Shown here piece by piece: positions 62,621-64,000 of a stretch of 64,000 nucleotides of DNA (its first letter is position 1; every line of letters begins with the position of its first letter). Made by a program: the position numbers and the translations under genes. Source of the stretch: Pseudomonas hydrolytica. Its GTDB lineage: Bacteria; Pseudomonadota; Gammaproteobacteria; Pseudomonadales; Pseudomonadaceae. The stretch covers positions 3,410,001-3,474,000 of the forward strand of contig NZ_CP099397.1 of the NCBI RefSeq assembly GCF_021495345.1, written 5' to 3'. Under the pieces are notes generated by a model. It had not been told where the DNA came from and did no database searches. It saw nothing but the letters and a program-made list of their open reading frames with translations.

Positions 62621-62965
62621 CTAGCGGGTTGCGCAAGGCATCGCCTGGCGTTTCTTCCAAAGCATCTTGGCCGCGGTGGGATTGATCGGGCTACCGCTAA
62701 AGGTGGGAAGGGAATATTGGAGTAGCTGATTGCCAATATCTTCCCGATGAACATTTCCCTTGATTATCTTCTGGTTGAGTTTGAATTCATAAACTATCGA
62801 ACTCAAATCCTTCTCTCGCATCAAGGTGCAGGGATCAAAAACCTTCATGTAAATGCTCTTGCCATTCTGGCTAAGTGACATCAATAACTTCCCGTCGGGG
62901 CGCGACTTGAGCGCAACCTCGTGCCCAGGCAATTGTTTGCTCAGGTAACGAATGACGTGATCCAT
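62621..62965 (-). CDS. Hypothetical protein, low GC
   Basis: 114 aa with basic composition and more AT-rich codons than neighbours. SRPDGKLLMSLSQNGKSIYMKVFDPCTLMREKDLSSIVYEF loosely recalls DUF3509 proteins of Pseudomonas (a DGxLxLxL start followed by a helical L-x-x-I segment), but the match is weak. No partner gene. Confidence 0.5.
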   Translation of the reverse strand: MDHVIRYLSKQLPGHEVALKSRPDGKLLMSLSQNGKSIYMKVFDPCTLMREKDLSSIVYEFKLNQKIIKGNVHREDIGNQLLQYSLPTFSGSPINPTAAKMLWKKRQAMPCATR

Positions 62966-63566
62966 GACATTTGAACTCCATCGCGATTAGTGTGAGCTCA
63001 TAGGGCAGGATGTATGCCAAGAGTTTCTGAGTTGTAAGCCGTTGAATTTTCTAGGGTGGCCAGGGGCTGCGAGCTTAGAACTGGCGTGCAAAATGCAATA
63101 GCCGGCATAAGGCTATCGTGTGGACTGCAATTCCATCGTTACCTGGAAAGATCAACTGCGCTGACGAAAACTGGCGAACTAGCTATTCGCTATTACGCGG
63201 CCAGAGCTTTTACCGGGTGTTGGAACTTCAGCTTTCTGACACTCCGAAACTTAATTCACCGTCAATCTCCCCCTGCGCGCACGCGCTAGATGCCATTGCG
63301 AAGGCGCAGCAAAAAATCCGAGACACGTTGATGTGTTTGTCGCCCGGTGGCGGGCATCAGACCAGGCGCTCGGAGCTGCAGCTGGAGCAGCCCTGCAAAG
63401 CCGGGTGGGCGTCGCTTGTCCGCCGGCTTGCGCATCTTGTCACCTGCACCTGGGCACGTTCACGGGAGAAAAACAGTGAATGACCGCAAGGCCCGCAGTC
63501 TAAAGCCTCATTCCCCTGGCAGCCGCTGGCCGAGCGGCAAAGCCCACCTACAGTCGAGCAAAGGCG
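62966..63566. other. Gene-less stretch before the window end
   Basis: 600 bp of mixed base composition. Short frames on both strands have neither ribosome sites nor recognisable sequence. It should contain the promoter of the membrane protein at 63567. Confidence 0.5.
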
Positions 63567-64000
63567 ATGAAAACCTCGCGAATCATTACCACTGAAACCC
63601 ATGGCGCGCCGCGCGAGGAGCAGGCGGAATTGCTGATTTTCGGCACGCCGAAGGAGCGGCTCGATTTCTATCGACGGGAAATTCAGTACGAAACGAGTCT
63701 GCTCGCCGGGCGCACCAATGCCTATCTGACGGCGCAGTCGTTTCTGGTGATCGCCTACGCCTCGTCCATGGCCAACTCCAACGAAAACTGGGGTGCAGTG
63801 TTCACCCTGGTGGTCCCCGCCATGCTGACGCTGCTGGGCATCATCAACTCACTGCACGCCTGGCCGGGCATCAGGGCCTCCGCCACCATCGTCGAGCACT
63901 GGCACTACAAGCAGGAGCAGCTGCTGCGCAGTGACCCCAAGTTCGGCCATGCCTATGACGACTCGCCACTGTTCAGCGAGCAGGAGGCGAGCCGTGAAAG
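63567..64000 (+). CDS. Two-helix membrane protein, cut by the window end
   Basis: 144 codons are visible from ATG 63567 and the frame runs off the end. Soluble N-terminal part (PKERLDFYRREIQYETSLLAGRTNAY), helices LTAQSFLVIAYASSM and WGAVFTLVVPAMLTLLGIINSLHAW, then a cytoplasmic part (ATIVEHWHYKQEQLLRSDPKF). The two-helix layout with a charged flank recalls small effector-type membrane proteins, but I cannot name a family. Confidence 0.65.
   Translation, partial: MKTSRIITTETHGAPREEQAELLIFGTPKERLDFYRREIQYETSLLAGRTNAYLTAQSFLVIAYASSMANSNENWGAVFTLVVPAMLTLLGIINSLHAWPGIRASATIVEHWHYKQEQLLRSDPKFGHAYDDSPLFSEQEASRE

Noticed and set aside
63056..63595. Small open frames between the orphan gene and the membrane protein
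   Set aside because: Overlapping frames on both strands with no start signals and no recognisable sequence.

Overview
The window is high-GC chromosomal DNA from a gammaproteobacterium that I place in Pseudomonas in the broad sense, most likely the mendocina/oleovorans/alcaligenes side of the genus. The grounds are an RhlG-type reductase whose sequence closely matches what I recall of the P. aeruginosa protein, the block bepA / tusA-like / PerM-type permease / bcp / gcvR / dapA / bamC / purC / tRNA-Ser (the order I recall from P. aeruginosa), the divergent metE-metR pair, and Pseudomonas-type REP-like repeats. No database was searched; family names rest on motifs and memory.

Layout. 1-1.6 kb: end of a cytochrome b561 gene and rimO. 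1.6-8.9 kb: a leftward wecB-nfrB-nfrA-DUF4434 operon that looks like a c-di-GMP-controlled surface-glycan system of the phage N4 receptor type. 9-13 kb: small metabolic genes (two VOC proteins, an RsuA-like pseudouridine synthase homologue that lacks the catalytic Asp, trmO, rhlG, a monooxygenase). 13.1-15.1 kb: a chemoreceptor. 15.3-20.9 kb: tyrosine/homogentisate catabolism (hpd, hmgA, fahA, maiA) followed by an NSS-family transporter. 21.3-25.8 kb: an ABC exporter, a DsbA-like protein, trhO, a BolA-like protein and a DUF2059 protein. 26-35.6 kb: DUF2804, fumC, a flavodoxin-fold oxidoreductase, an EamA transporter, an alpha/beta hydrolase, metE and metR. 35.8-40.7 kb: a TetR-controlled RND efflux operon.

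42.1-48.2 kb is a small genomic island in the 3' end of a tRNA-Ser(CGA) gene, bounded by 27-bp direct repeats with one mismatch. It carries a RelE/ParE-type toxin-antitoxin pair, a truncated tyrosine recombinase, and a leftward array of AT-richer genes separated by seven attC-like sites. No integron integrase is in the window, so this is a cluster of attC sites lacking an integrase (CALIN). Cassette products include a divergent class III nucleotide-cyclase-like protein, an Imm45-like immunity protein, a frameshifted membrane protein, a KOW-like protein and several unknown membrane proteins. This is the most interesting part of the window.

48.3-55.7 kb returns to the conserved core block. PurC here is of the long type (about 290 aa) rather than the 236-aa type I recall in P. 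aeruginosa. 55.7-64 kb holds an amidase, a lipoprotein, a GFA-fold protein, a methyltransferase, an AI-2E-family transporter, a divergent SDR/AraC pair, one low-GC orphan gene and the start of a two-helix membrane protein cut by the window end.

Start codons were moved from the longest open frame wherever a ribosome binding site, a signal peptide or the family start indicated it. Several intergenic spaces hold REP-like inverted repeats or a 117-bp interspersed repeat.
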